NCBI GenBank assembly: GCA_019119745.1
Contig: DWWI01000099.1
Span: forward strand, 1 to 12,852
Direction of reading: 5' to 3'
DNA from: Candidatus Mediterraneibacter gallistercoris
GTDB taxonomy: Bacteria > Bacillota_A > Clostridia > Lachnospirales > Lachnospiraceae
DNA: 12,852 nucleotides
Shown here: positions 1 through 5,750 of the stretch, piece after piece
How the letters are laid out: each line of letters starts with the position of its first letter
Numbering within the stretch: position 1 is the stretch's first letter
The notes under the pieces: model-generated
Seen by the model: the letters and a program-made list of their open reading frames with translations, nothing else
Database searches by the model: none
What the model was told of the DNA's origin: nothing
Program-made: the position numbers and the translations under genes

Positions 1-617
1 ACGATTCTTGTACCAAGTGTCATAGCCTCTGTCTGGTCATGTGTTACGTAGATGATCGTAGCACCCAGATTTTCATGAAGCTTGGAAATCTCGATACGCA
101 TCTGAACTCTCAGCTTTGCATCCAGGTTGGAGAGAGGCTCGTCCATAAGGAATACCTTCGGGTTACGAACGATTGCACGTCCCATAGCAACACGCTGTCT
201 CTGTCCACCGGAAAGAGCCTTCGGTTTACGGTCGAGCAGTTTCTCAAGGTCAAGGATTCTTGCTGCCTCACGAACTTTTTTATCGATTTCAGCCTTCGGA
301 ACTTTGCGGAGTTTCAGTCCGAATGCCATGTTGTCATATACTGTCATGTGCGGATACAGAGCGTAGTTCTGGAATACCATCGCGATATCACGGTCTTTCG
401 GCTCTACATCGTTCATAACTTTTCCGTCGATCTTCAGTGTACCGCCGGAGATATCCTCCAGACCTGCGATCATACGAAGTGTTGTAGATTTACCACATCC
501 TGAAGGTCCTACGAAGATGATGAATTCTTTATCTTCAATATCAAGATTGAAGTCTTTAACTGCGTGGAATCCGTTCGGATAAATTTTCTGAATGCCCTCA
601 AGTGATAAGCTTGCCAT
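1..617 (-). CDS. ugpC: ABC transporter ATP-binding protein, UgpC/MsmK/MalK-type (C-terminus outside window)
   Basis: This is the ATPase subunit that powers import of sugars or related solutes through a carbohydrate-uptake-1 type ABC transporter; it sits on the cytoplasmic face. The visible 205 codons hold a complete nucleotide-binding core: Walker [10 protein letters not shown] (residues 37-45), Q-loop Gln83, signature LSGGQ (135-139), Walker B ending in Asp159-Glu160, D-loop SNLD (163-166) and H-loop His193. The C-terminal regulatory (TOBE/MalK) domain, usually about 150 residues, lies beyond the left edge. The start at 617 is set by AAGGAGGC eight bases upstream. No permease or binding protein gene is visible, and solitary shared ATPases of this type (MsmK) serve several transporters, so the substrate cannot be named. 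The symbol reflects the usual automatic family name, not proven glycerol-3-phosphate transport. Confidence 0.93.
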   Translation of the reverse strand, partial: MASLSLEGIQKIYPNGFHAVKDFNLDIEDKEFIIFVGPSGCGKSTTLRMIAGLEDISGGTLKIDGKVMNDVEPKDRDIAMVFQNYALYPHMTVYDNMAFGLKLRKVPKAEIDKKVREAARILDLEKLLDRKPKALSGGQRQRVAMGRAIVRNPKVFLMDEPLSNLDAKLRVQMRIEISKLHENLGATIIYVTHDQTEAMTLGTRI

Positions 618-625
618 TTTATGTA

Positions 626-633
626 GCCTCCTT
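626..633 (-). promoter_or_regulatory. Ribosome binding site of the ABC ATPase gene
   Basis: AAGGAGGC read on the minus strand, eight bases before the ATG at 617. It is a near-perfect anti-16S match and fixes the start. Confidence 0.85.
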
Positions 634-663
634 AAAAAATATGTTTTCCTTGAATCTGAAAAT

Positions 664-692
664 AGTATACCGCCGGGGCCGGAAACCGACAA
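664..692 (-). promoter_or_regulatory. Sigma-A-like promoter of the ABC ATPase gene
   Basis: On the minus strand, TTGTCG (692-687) and TATACT (669-664) are separated by 17 bases, giving a leader of roughly 40 bases before the ATG. The spacer is unusually GC-rich and contains CCGG-GG-CCGG (673-682). A palindrome lies two bases upstream of the -35 box. Predicted from consensus only. Confidence 0.6.
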
Positions 693-693
693 T

Positions 694-705
694 GTCACGA
701 GTGAC
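694..705. promoter_or_regulatory. Palindrome next to the ABC ATPase -35 box, possible operator
   Basis: GTCAC-GA-GTGAC has perfect 5-bp arms around a 2-bp centre and lies immediately upstream of the predicted minus-strand -35 hexamer. The position suits an activator or repressor site for a sugar-uptake gene. No regulator is identified, and a 5-bp-arm palindrome can occur by chance. Confidence 0.35.
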
Positions 706-779
706 TAAAAAAACGGAAAAATAATGTACATATCGACCATAGGCTGTCTGAATTTCCGGAGACAGCAGAGGACGGACTA

Positions 780-817
780 CGGATTTATGCAGAGATTGAC
801 GTTCACGGATAAATCCG
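780..817. repeat. 9-bp inverted repeat overlapping the cyclophilin promoter
   Basis: CGGATTTAT (780-788) and ATAAATCCG (809-817) are perfect inverted copies separated by 20 bases. The pair spans the -35 box and ends just before the -10 box. The right copy is itself part of a near-palindrome, CGGAT-AA-ATCCG (806-817). The geometry suits a dimeric or two-site operator; no regulator is known. Confidence 0.45.
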
Positions 818-824
818 ATACAAT
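796..824 (+). promoter_or_regulatory. Sigma-A-like promoter of the cyclophilin gene
   Basis: TTGACG (796-801) and TACAAT (819-824) are separated by 17 bases, each one mismatch from consensus. The predicted transcript starts near 831, about 40 bases before the chosen ATG at 870. This supports 870 over the upstream in-frame ATG at 843. Confidence 0.75.
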
Positions 825-852
825 GACTGTGTCTTACAGAAAATGGTTGAGA

Positions 853-860
853 AAGGAAGG
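853..860 (+). promoter_or_regulatory. Ribosome binding site deciding the cyclophilin start
   Basis: AAGGAAGG ends nine bases before the ATG at 870. The other in-frame ATG at 843 lies upstream of this site and has no comparable signal. Confidence 0.75.
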
Positions 861-869
861 AACAATATT

Positions 870-1388
870 ATGGCAAATCCAGTTGTGACATTTGAGATGG
901 AAAACGGCGACATTATGAAAGCGGAACTCTATCCGGAGATCGCGCCGAACACAGTGAGAAATTTTATTTCATTAATTAATAAAGGGTTTTATGACGGTCT
1001 GATCTTCCACCGCGTGATCCGGGGATTTATGATCCAGGGAGGATGCCCGAACGGAAACGGAATGGGAGGACCGGGATATTCGATCAAAGGTGAGTTTTCC
1101 CAGAATGGATTCAAGAATGACCTTGCTCATGATCCGGGAGTTCTGTCCATGGCGAGAGCTATGCATCCGGATTCTGCAGGAAGCCAGTTTTTCATCATGC
1201 ACGAGAAGTCCCCGCATCTTGACGGAGCATATGCCGCGTTCGGTAAGATCATTGAGGGCATGGATGTAGTAAATAAGATTGCTGAGACTGCAACTGATTA
1301 CAGTGACCGTCCACTTGAGGATCAGAGAATGAAGAAAGTCACGGTTGAGACATTCGGGGAGACTTATGAAGAACCGGAGACTTTATAA
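870..1388 (+). CDS. Cyclophilin-type peptidyl-prolyl cis-trans isomerase (PpiB-like)
   Basis: This cytoplasmic foldase, with no signal peptide, speeds proline cis-trans isomerisation during protein folding. The 172-residue protein is essentially one cyclophilin domain. Family landmarks are FHRVIRGFMIQGG with catalytic Arg48, GxGGPGYSIKGEF, GVLSMARA, GSQFFI and HLDGAYAAFG. In human cyclophilin A the residue before LDG is Trp121, which binds cyclosporin; here it is His, as is common in bacterial members. The start at 870 follows a good ribosome binding site and an independent promoter. The gene lies directly upstream of htpG on the same strand, and no terminator other than the CIRCE hairpin separates them, so read-through could join two folding factors. 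PpiB is the nearest named homologue, but I do not assign the symbol firmly. Confidence 0.93.
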   Translation: MANPVVTFEMENGDIMKAELYPEIAPNTVRNFISLINKGFYDGLIFHRVIRGFMIQGGCPNGNGMGGPGYSIKGEFSQNGFKNDLAHDPGVLSMARAMHPDSAGSQFFIMHEKSPHLDGAYAAFGKIIEGMDVVNKIAETATDYSDRPLEDQRMKKVTVETFGETYEEPETL

Positions 1389-1413
1389 ATAATTTATAAT
1401 CTTCACACAATTG

Positions 1414-1440
1414 TTAGCACTCTTTTCTGAAGAGTGCTAA
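1414..1440. promoter_or_regulatory. CIRCE element (HrcA operator) upstream of htpG
   Basis: TTAGCACTC (1414-1422), a 9-base spacer and GAGTGCTAA (1432-1440) match the CIRCE consensus exactly. CIRCE is the binding site of HrcA, the repressor of class I heat-shock genes (groE, dnaK) in Firmicutes. It ends 7 bases before the -35 box of the htpG promoter, so htpG is predicted to belong to the HrcA regulon here, unlike in Bacillus subtilis. The hrcA gene is not in the window. Confidence 0.95.
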
Positions 1441-1446
1441 TTTTCT
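1414..1446 (+). terminator. Possible intrinsic terminator of the cyclophilin gene, formed by the CIRCE hairpin
   Basis: As RNA, the CIRCE arms extend to 11 bp (TTAGCACTCTT / AAGAGTGCTAA) around a 5-base loop and are followed by TTTTCT. It lies 25 bases after the cyclophilin stop codon, where no other hairpin is visible. The stem is only moderately GC-rich, so termination would be partial at best. Confidence 0.35.
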
Positions 1447-1447
1447 A

Positions 1448-1476
1448 TTGACTTTTCATTTTTTGCGTACTAGAAT
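1448..1476 (+). promoter_or_regulatory. Sigma-A-like promoter of htpG
   Basis: TTGACT (1448-1453) and TAGAAT (1471-1476) are separated by 17 bases. The predicted start near 1483 gives an untranslated leader of about 84 bases, in which I see no riboswitch or strong hairpin. The CIRCE lies upstream of this promoter, not within the leader. Confidence 0.8.
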
Positions 1477-1566
1477 GTATTGCAGGCACAGGATACATCC
1501 TGTAACAGCCGGATGAATAAGGCTGATCAAGGAATTTTCAGATACATTTTTAAAGAGGTGTTAAAG

Positions 1567-3660
1567 ATGGAAGTTAAAAAAGGAAACTTATCGATCGACA
1601 GTGAGAATATATTTCCTATTATAAAGAAATGGGTATATTCCGACCACGATATTTTTGTCCGTGAGATGGTCTCAAACGGATGCGATGCGATTACGAAGCT
1701 GAAGAAACTGGACATGATGGGAGAGTATGAACTCCCGGAGGGATACAAGCCGAAGATCGAGGTAATTGTAAATCCGGAAGAGAAGACGATGAAATTTATC
1801 GATAACGGTCTTGGCATGACTGCCGACGAGGTTGAGGAGTATATCACACAGATCGCGTTTTCCGGTGCGACACAGTTCCTCGAGAAATATAAGGACAAAA
1901 CGACAGAAGACGATATGATCGGACATTTCGGTCTCGGATTTTATTCTGCATTTATGGTAGCGGACGAAGTCCAGATTGATACTCTTTCTTATAAAGAAGG
2001 AGCAACACCTGTACAATGGGCGAGCCAGGGAGGTACGGAGTATGAGATGCAGGACGGCAACAAGACGACAGTCGGTTCCGAAATCACACTGTTCCTCAAT
2101 GAGGATAGTCTGGAGTTTGCCAATGAGTACCGTGCAAGAGAAGTACTTGAAAAGTACTGCTCATTTATGACGGTAGAGATTTTCCTCTCAAAGGCAAATG
2201 CGGAGCCTGAGTATGAGACGATCGACGAGGAAGACCTGCTTGATACAGATGAAGTGGTTGAGCATATCGAAGAAGAGAAAAAAGAAGGAGAAGAGGGCGA
2301 GCCGAAGAAGAAAGTAAAGATCGTAAAACGTCCGGTCTCCATCAGTGATACACATCCGCTGTGGGCAAAGAATCCGAGCGAGTGCACAAAGGATGAATAT
2401 ATTGCATTTTACCGCAAGGTATTCATGGATTACAAGGAGCCTCTGTTCTGGATCCATCTGAACATGGATTATCCGTTTAACTTAAAAGGTATCCTGTATT
2501 TCCCGAAGATCAATACAGAGTACGAATCCATTGAGGGAACAATCAAGCTGTATAACAATCAGGTGTTTATTGCGGATAACATCAAAGAAGTGATTCCGGA
2601 ATTCCTGATGATCTTAAAGGGAGTTATCGACTGTCCGGATCTGCCGCTGAACGTATCGAGAAGTGCGCTGCAGAACGACGGCTTTGTAAATAAAGTTGCA
2701 GATTACATTTCCAAGAAAGTAGCAGATAAACTCGTGGGAATGTTCAAGACAGACCGCGAGAATTACGAAAAATACTGGGACGATATCAGCCCGTTCATCA
2801 AGTTCGGATGCCTCAAAGATGAGAAATTCGGCGAGAAGATGAAAGACTCTATGATCTACAAGAATCTGGATCATAAGTATCTGACTCTGGATGATGTGAT
2901 TAAAGAGAGCAAAGGCGAGAATGCAGACGCAGAAGAGGGCAAGGAAGCAGAGAAGGGCAGCGCCGAAGCTGAAGCCGATAAGCCGGAGAAAAGCACAGAG
3001 GATGCGTCAGAGAATTCTGACAGTGGAGAAAAGTCCGATAAGGAAGAGGAAAAGACCCGTATTTATTATGTAACCGATGAGGTACAGCAGAGCCAGTACA
3101 TCAATATGTTCAAGGCTCAGGGACAGGATGCCATTATCCTGACACACAACATCGATTCCGCTTTTGTGACATATCTGGAGCAGAAACATCAGGATCTGCA
3201 GTTCCTGAGAATTGATGCGGATGTTCACGAGTCTTTGAAAGACGAAGTGGCTGAGGATGAGAAAGAAGACTTCCAGAAGACTGCAGACAGCCTTGTGGAG
3301 ATATTCCGTAAAGAGCTGAATAATGACAAGCTGGATGTAAAAGTTGAGAAGCTGAAGGATGACAAAGTGGCATCCATGGCTGTTCTTTCCGAGCAGGAGA
3401 GACGTATGGCAGAGATGATGAGAATGTACGGCATGAGCGGGATGGATCCGTCCATGTTCGGAACACAGGCTACTCTGGTTCTGAATGCAAACCATCCGCT
3501 TGTGAAATTCCTTGTTGAGCATAAGCGCAGCAAGAATGTGCCGATTATCTGTAAACAGCTCTATGATCTGGCAATGCTGGCTCATAAGCCGCTCAGTCCG
3601 GAAGAGATGACGGCATTTGTACAGCGGAGTAATGATATCATGATGCTGCTGACGAAATAA
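1567..3660 (+). CDS. htpG: Molecular chaperone HtpG (HSP90 family)
   Basis: This cytoplasmic ATP-dependent dimeric chaperone has 697 residues, longer than the roughly 620-640 usual for bacteria. The N-terminal GHKL ATPase shows catalytic Glu33 and Asn37 in REMVSNGCDA (most members have NASDA or NSSDA), DNGLGM (79-84) and GHFGLGFYSAF (119-129). The middle domain carries the ATPase-contacting Arg365 in PLNVSRSALQ. A charged linker at about 219-254 separates the N and middle domains, as in eukaryotic HSP90. A second, acidic low-complexity stretch (about 451-495) interrupts the middle domain just before RIYYVT, where E. coli HtpG has only a few residues. A methionine-rich segment (MAEMMRMYGMSGMDPSMFG) lies in the C-terminal dimerisation domain. 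The start follows AGAGGTG six bases upstream; the in-frame extension to 1480 would begin at the predicted transcript start. CIRCE and a terminator bound it as its own unit. Confidence 0.96.
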   Translation: MEVKKGNLSIDSENIFPIIKKWVYSDHDIFVREMVSNGCDAITKLKKLDMMGEYELPEGYKPKIEVIVNPEEKTMKFIDNGLGMTADEVEEYITQIAFSGATQFLEKYKDKTTEDDMIGHFGLGFYSAFMVADEVQIDTLSYKEGATPVQWASQGGTEYEMQDGNKTTVGSEITLFLNEDSLEFANEYRAREVLEKYCSFMTVEIFLSKANAEPEYETIDEEDLLDTDEVVEHIEEEKKEGEEGEPKKKVKIVKRPVSISDTHPLWAKNPSECTKDEYIAFYRKVFMDYKEPLFWIHLNMDYPFNLKGILYFPKINTEYESIEGTIKLYNNQVFIADNIKEVIPEFLMILKGVIDCPDLPLNVSRSALQNDGFVNKVADYISKKVADKLVGMFKTDRENYEKYWDDISPFIKFGCLKDEKFGEKMKDSMIYKNLDHKYLTLDDVIKESKGENADAEEGKEAEKGSAEAEADKPEKSTEDASENSDSGEKSDKEEEKTRIYYVTDEVQQSQYINMFKAQGQDAIILTHNIDSAFVTYLEQKHQDLQFLRIDADVHESLKDEVAEDEKEDFQKTADSLVEIFRKELNNDKLDVKVEKLKDDKVASMAVLSEQERRMAEMMRMYGMSGMDPSMFGTQATLVLNANHPLVKFLVEHKRSKNVPIICKQLYDLAMLAHKPLSPEEMTAFVQRSNDIMMLLTK

Positions 3661-3689
3661 TAATTATAGAAGAAAATGACAGATAAAAG

Positions 3690-3741
3690 AAACCCGGTGA
3701 CAGAGAACTCAAATTAGTGAGTTTCCCGTCATCGGGTTTTT
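3690..3741 (+). terminator. Intrinsic terminator after htpG, possibly bidirectional
   Basis: Outer arms 3690-3701 (AAACCCGGTGAC) and 3728-3739 (GTCATCGGGTTT) pair over 12 bp with one G-U. An inner AACTC/GAGTT stem and a closing TTTTT run complete it. On the minus strand the same hairpin is followed by TCTTTTATCT, so it may also end the converging gene that stops at 3781. Confidence 0.85.
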
Positions 3742-3780
3742 ATATGGAAATTAACAGATTGACCAACAGAAATTCCGCAG

Positions 3781-4266
3781 TTACATTTTCTCAAAAGGAA
3801 TTCCTTTCTGATGAAGAAACTTTTCTGCCATCTCATCCCAGACATGTTCCAGAGATTTGTCCAGTGTAAAGGTCTTAAGCGACGTCCCGGTTACACAGGT
3901 AAGCTGCGTTCCGTCAAAGTGCAGGTTCAGATAGAGACCATGGACCTCTTCCGGGCGCAGAGAAGACTTGTTTTGGGCGATAAGGCGTGCAATATTTTCC
4001 GGGGTCAGGCTGAGTACAAAACGGAAACTCAATGGCGTACGCTTTCCCCGGATAATATGCAGGCAGAATTCGCGGACATTTTTCCAGCAGGAATACTCCG
4101 GCAGTTCTGTATCGGTGTCAAAGAAATCTTTTTGTATGAAACCGTCTATATGAAATGTATTAAATGTTACAATCTCTCCTTCTATAAAAGAAAAATTATC
4201 AAAAGTGTCTTTTAGAAGAAGCTGTGATGTAAACTCTTTTATATCTGTCAAAGTTAATGATATCAT
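3781..4266 (-). CDS. Conserved hypothetical protein, DUF5721-like
   Basis: The function is unknown. The 161-residue protein opens with MISLTLTDIKEFTSQLLLKD, followed by an ITTFNTF-type segment (EGEIVTFNTFHIDG), which I recall from the DUF5721 family of clostridial proteins; a profile search would be needed to confirm this. It has no signal peptide and no membrane segment, so it is probably cytoplasmic. It contains mixed alpha/beta-looking sequence with one notable segment, VHGLYLNLHFDGTQLTCVTG, that looks like beta strands. AGGGGG ten bases upstream supports the ATG at 4266. The gene stands alone on the minus strand, divergent from the acyl-transfer operon and convergent with htpG, so context says little about its job. 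Confidence 0.7.
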   Translation of the reverse strand: MISLTLTDIKEFTSQLLLKDTFDNFSFIEGEIVTFNTFHIDGFIQKDFFDTDTELPEYSCWKNVREFCLHIIRGKRTPLSFRFVLSLTPENIARLIAQNKSSLRPEEVHGLYLNLHFDGTQLTCVTGTSLKTFTLDKSLEHVWDEMAEKFLHQKGIPFEKM

Positions 4267-4298
4267 TCAGAATATACCCCCTGATCTGTCCTTATCCC

Positions 4299-4332
4299 AT
4301 CATAGCATAAAAAGTATGTTTTGTAATATGAA
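4299..4332 (-). promoter_or_regulatory. Candidate promoter of the DUF5721-like gene
   Basis: Two overlapping readings on the minus strand: TTCATA (4332-4327) with TATGCT (4309-4304), or ATTACA (4327-4322) with TATGAT (4304-4299), both with 17-base spacers. Neither is close to consensus in both boxes. Confidence 0.4.
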
Positions 4333-4354
4333 AATTCAGGACACATCCCTGTCA

Positions 4355-4383
4355 TTGACTTTTATGCCGAAAAACTTTATTAT
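4355..4383 (+). promoter_or_regulatory. Sigma-A-like promoter of the O-acylation operon
   Basis: TTGACT (4355-4360) and TATTAT (4378-4383) with a 17-base spacer. The predicted start near 4390 lies about 70 bases before the ATG at 4461. I see no other good plus-strand promoter or any terminator until the window end, so this could drive all eight following genes. Confidence 0.75.
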
Positions 4384-4460
4384 TATAAAGTATCGTGGCT
4401 TATTTTCGCCCGATGCAGATGTATCACGAGTATTTTTCATATAGAAAGTCGAAAGAATTT

Positions 4461-5225
4461 ATGATAAAAATGAAGCGAAAGACAAAGCGGTATCTTATAC
4501 TTCTCGGACTGGCAGCGGCGGTTATCATACTTGCTGTTTTGATCGTACGCGGAGTGAGGAGTGTTCTGCGGCAGGATGTCGATACTTCCGCAGGGGTTGA
4601 ATATATCCGGCAGGAAGAGGCGGGCAATGCCTCGGAGATTGAGAATAAGATAAGCCTTCTTGAGCAGCAGGAAAGCTCCGGTGACGGGGAAGACGATACG
4701 CGCAGTTTAAAAGAAAAGTTCAGCGGAGCGGTTGTGATCGGTGATTCGGTGACACAGGGGTTCTCGGAATTTGATATCCTCAATACGTCCAGTGTAGTTG
4801 CAAAGATCGGCGTTCATCTTTATGAGACGGATGAGCTGCTTGCCCGGGCCGAAGATCTGAGTCCGAGAACGATCTTTCTGGCACTTGGGAGAAACGATCT
4901 GGCGGCTACTGAAGGAGACGCGGACGAGTTTATATCACAGTATACAGATCTGCTCGATCAGATCACAAAGGACCTGCCGGATGCGAATATATTTGTAAAT
5001 TCAATATTTCCGGTGCAGGACAGTGCGTTGGAGGATGATCCGTACCTTGAGTATATATCAGACTATAATAAAGCTCTGAAGGAACTTTGTGACAGCAGAA
5101 GTATCGGATTCATTGATAATACGGATCTCGTGGAGGATCAGTATTATGAGGAGGACGGCCAGCATTTTAAAGCGGACTTTTATCCGATCTGGGCAGAGCA
5201 TATGGCGGAGGTGGCTGCACTATGA
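4461..5225 (+). CDS. Membrane-anchored SGNH/GDSL-family hydrolase or acyltransferase
   Basis: This is a predicted extracytoplasmic esterase or O-acyltransferase of 254 residues. A basic N-terminus (KMKRKTKR) and one hydrophobic segment (about 12-29) make an uncleaved signal anchor, followed by a charged linker rich in Glu and Asp. The SGNH fold is marked by block I VVIGDSVTQGF with nucleophile Ser96, block III LGRND with Asn145, and block V DGQHF with Asp232 and His235. All catalytic positions are present, so it should be active. It overlaps the next gene by four bases (ATGA) and heads a set with MBOAT and DHHW genes, which suggests it transfers or removes acyl groups on a surface polymer. 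The start at 4461 has only a weak GAAAG; ATG 4470 is an alternative. The in-frame GTG at 4395 lies almost at the predicted transcript start. Confidence 0.85.
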   Translation: MIKMKRKTKRYLILLGLAAAVIILAVLIVRGVRSVLRQDVDTSAGVEYIRQEEAGNASEIENKISLLEQQESSGDGEDDTRSLKEKFSGAVVIGDSVTQGFSEFDILNTSSVVAKIGVHLYETDELLARAEDLSPRTIFLALGRNDLAATEGDADEFISQYTDLLDQITKDLPDANIFVNSIFPVQDSALEDDPYLEYISDYNKALKELCDSRSIGFIDNTDLVEDQYYEEDGQHFKADFYPIWAEHMAEVAAL

Positions 5226-5707
5226 TGTCAAAGGGACAGGGCGCTGCCCATATTATGAAATTTGTCGTATTTGCCCTGATCATCGGGTTTGTGGTTCTGC
5301 TAATGTTATTTGCAAGCGGGAGCAATAAGCCTTTTGAGGAAGTCAGCAAAAGTGTGGAGAATTCCCTGGACACTGAGGCGCTGACAGCACAGGATGCGGC
5401 TATGTTCAAGCGTAATTTCGGTTTGAATGCCGCGGATTATGCCGGCGTTTTATACTATTCTTCGGGAGCCAGCATGTCCGCTGAGGAAGTGCTTCTGGTG
5501 AAAGTTAATAGAGACAGTCAGGTACAGGAAGTAGTGGATGCTATTAATGAGAGGATTGATTCGCGTATCAGTGATTTTGAAGGATATGCGCCTGACGAGG
5601 TGAAACTGCTCGAGGATGCCAGACAGAGCGTAAGAGGAACTTATATTTTTTATGCATGTTCCCCGGACGCGGATAAATATCTGAGCGTTTTCAGCGGAAG
5701 TCTGTAA
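5222..5707 (+). CDS. DUF4358 domain-containing membrane-anchored protein
   Basis: The biochemical role is unknown. The 161-residue protein has a short N-terminus, one transmembrane segment (about 12-31, no lipobox cysteine) and an outward-facing domain. The domain core, FKRNFGLNAADYAGVLYYS followed by SMSAEEVLLVKV and a closing RGTYIFYACS strand, matches my memory of DUF4358. These proteins are common in clostridia and, to my knowledge, frequently accompany MBOAT and SGNH genes. The start overlaps the SGNH stop (ATGA) and GGAGG lies ten bases upstream, so translation is probably coupled. Position between the SGNH and MBOAT genes suggests an accessory or scaffold of the acyl-transfer complex; that is inference from context only. 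Confidence 0.8.
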   Translation: MMSKGQGAAHIMKFVVFALIIGFVVLLMLFASGSNKPFEEVSKSVENSLDTEALTAQDAAMFKRNFGLNAADYAGVLYYSSGASMSAEEVLLVKVNRDSQVQEVVDAINERIDSRISDFEGYAPDEVKLLEDARQSVRGTYIFYACSPDADKYLSVFSGSL

Positions 5708-5750
5708 ATAATATACCGGCATCAGCCTGTAAACAGAGAGGAAAGAACGG

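Noticed and set aside
39..503. Plus-strand open frame of 154 codons across the ABC ATPase
   Set aside because: The minus strand encodes all ABC ATPase motifs in order; the plus-strand product has no recognisable features.
843..869. Upstream ATG extending the cyclophilin by nine residues
   Set aside because: The ribosome binding site at 853-860 lies inside this extension and serves the ATG at 870; the added residues do not belong to the cyclophilin domain.
1395..1400. TATAAT as an additional -10 box upstream of CIRCE
   Set aside because: No acceptable -35 hexamer at 16-18 bases and no extended -10 TG; kept only as a possibility within the CIRCE finding.
1480..1566. In-frame extension of HtpG upstream of 1567
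   Set aside because: It would begin almost at the predicted transcript start with no ribosome site, and HtpG proteins begin close to MEVKKGNLSID.
3007..3585. Long minus-strand open frame of 192 codons inside htpG
   Set aside because: It is antisense to a clearly real gene, has no ribosome site, and its composition (rich in His, Leu, Cys) is that of a shadow frame.
4395..4460. GTG-initiated extension of the SGNH protein
   Set aside because: It starts about five bases after the predicted transcript start and has no ribosome site; the signal-anchor begins naturally at 4461 or 4470.
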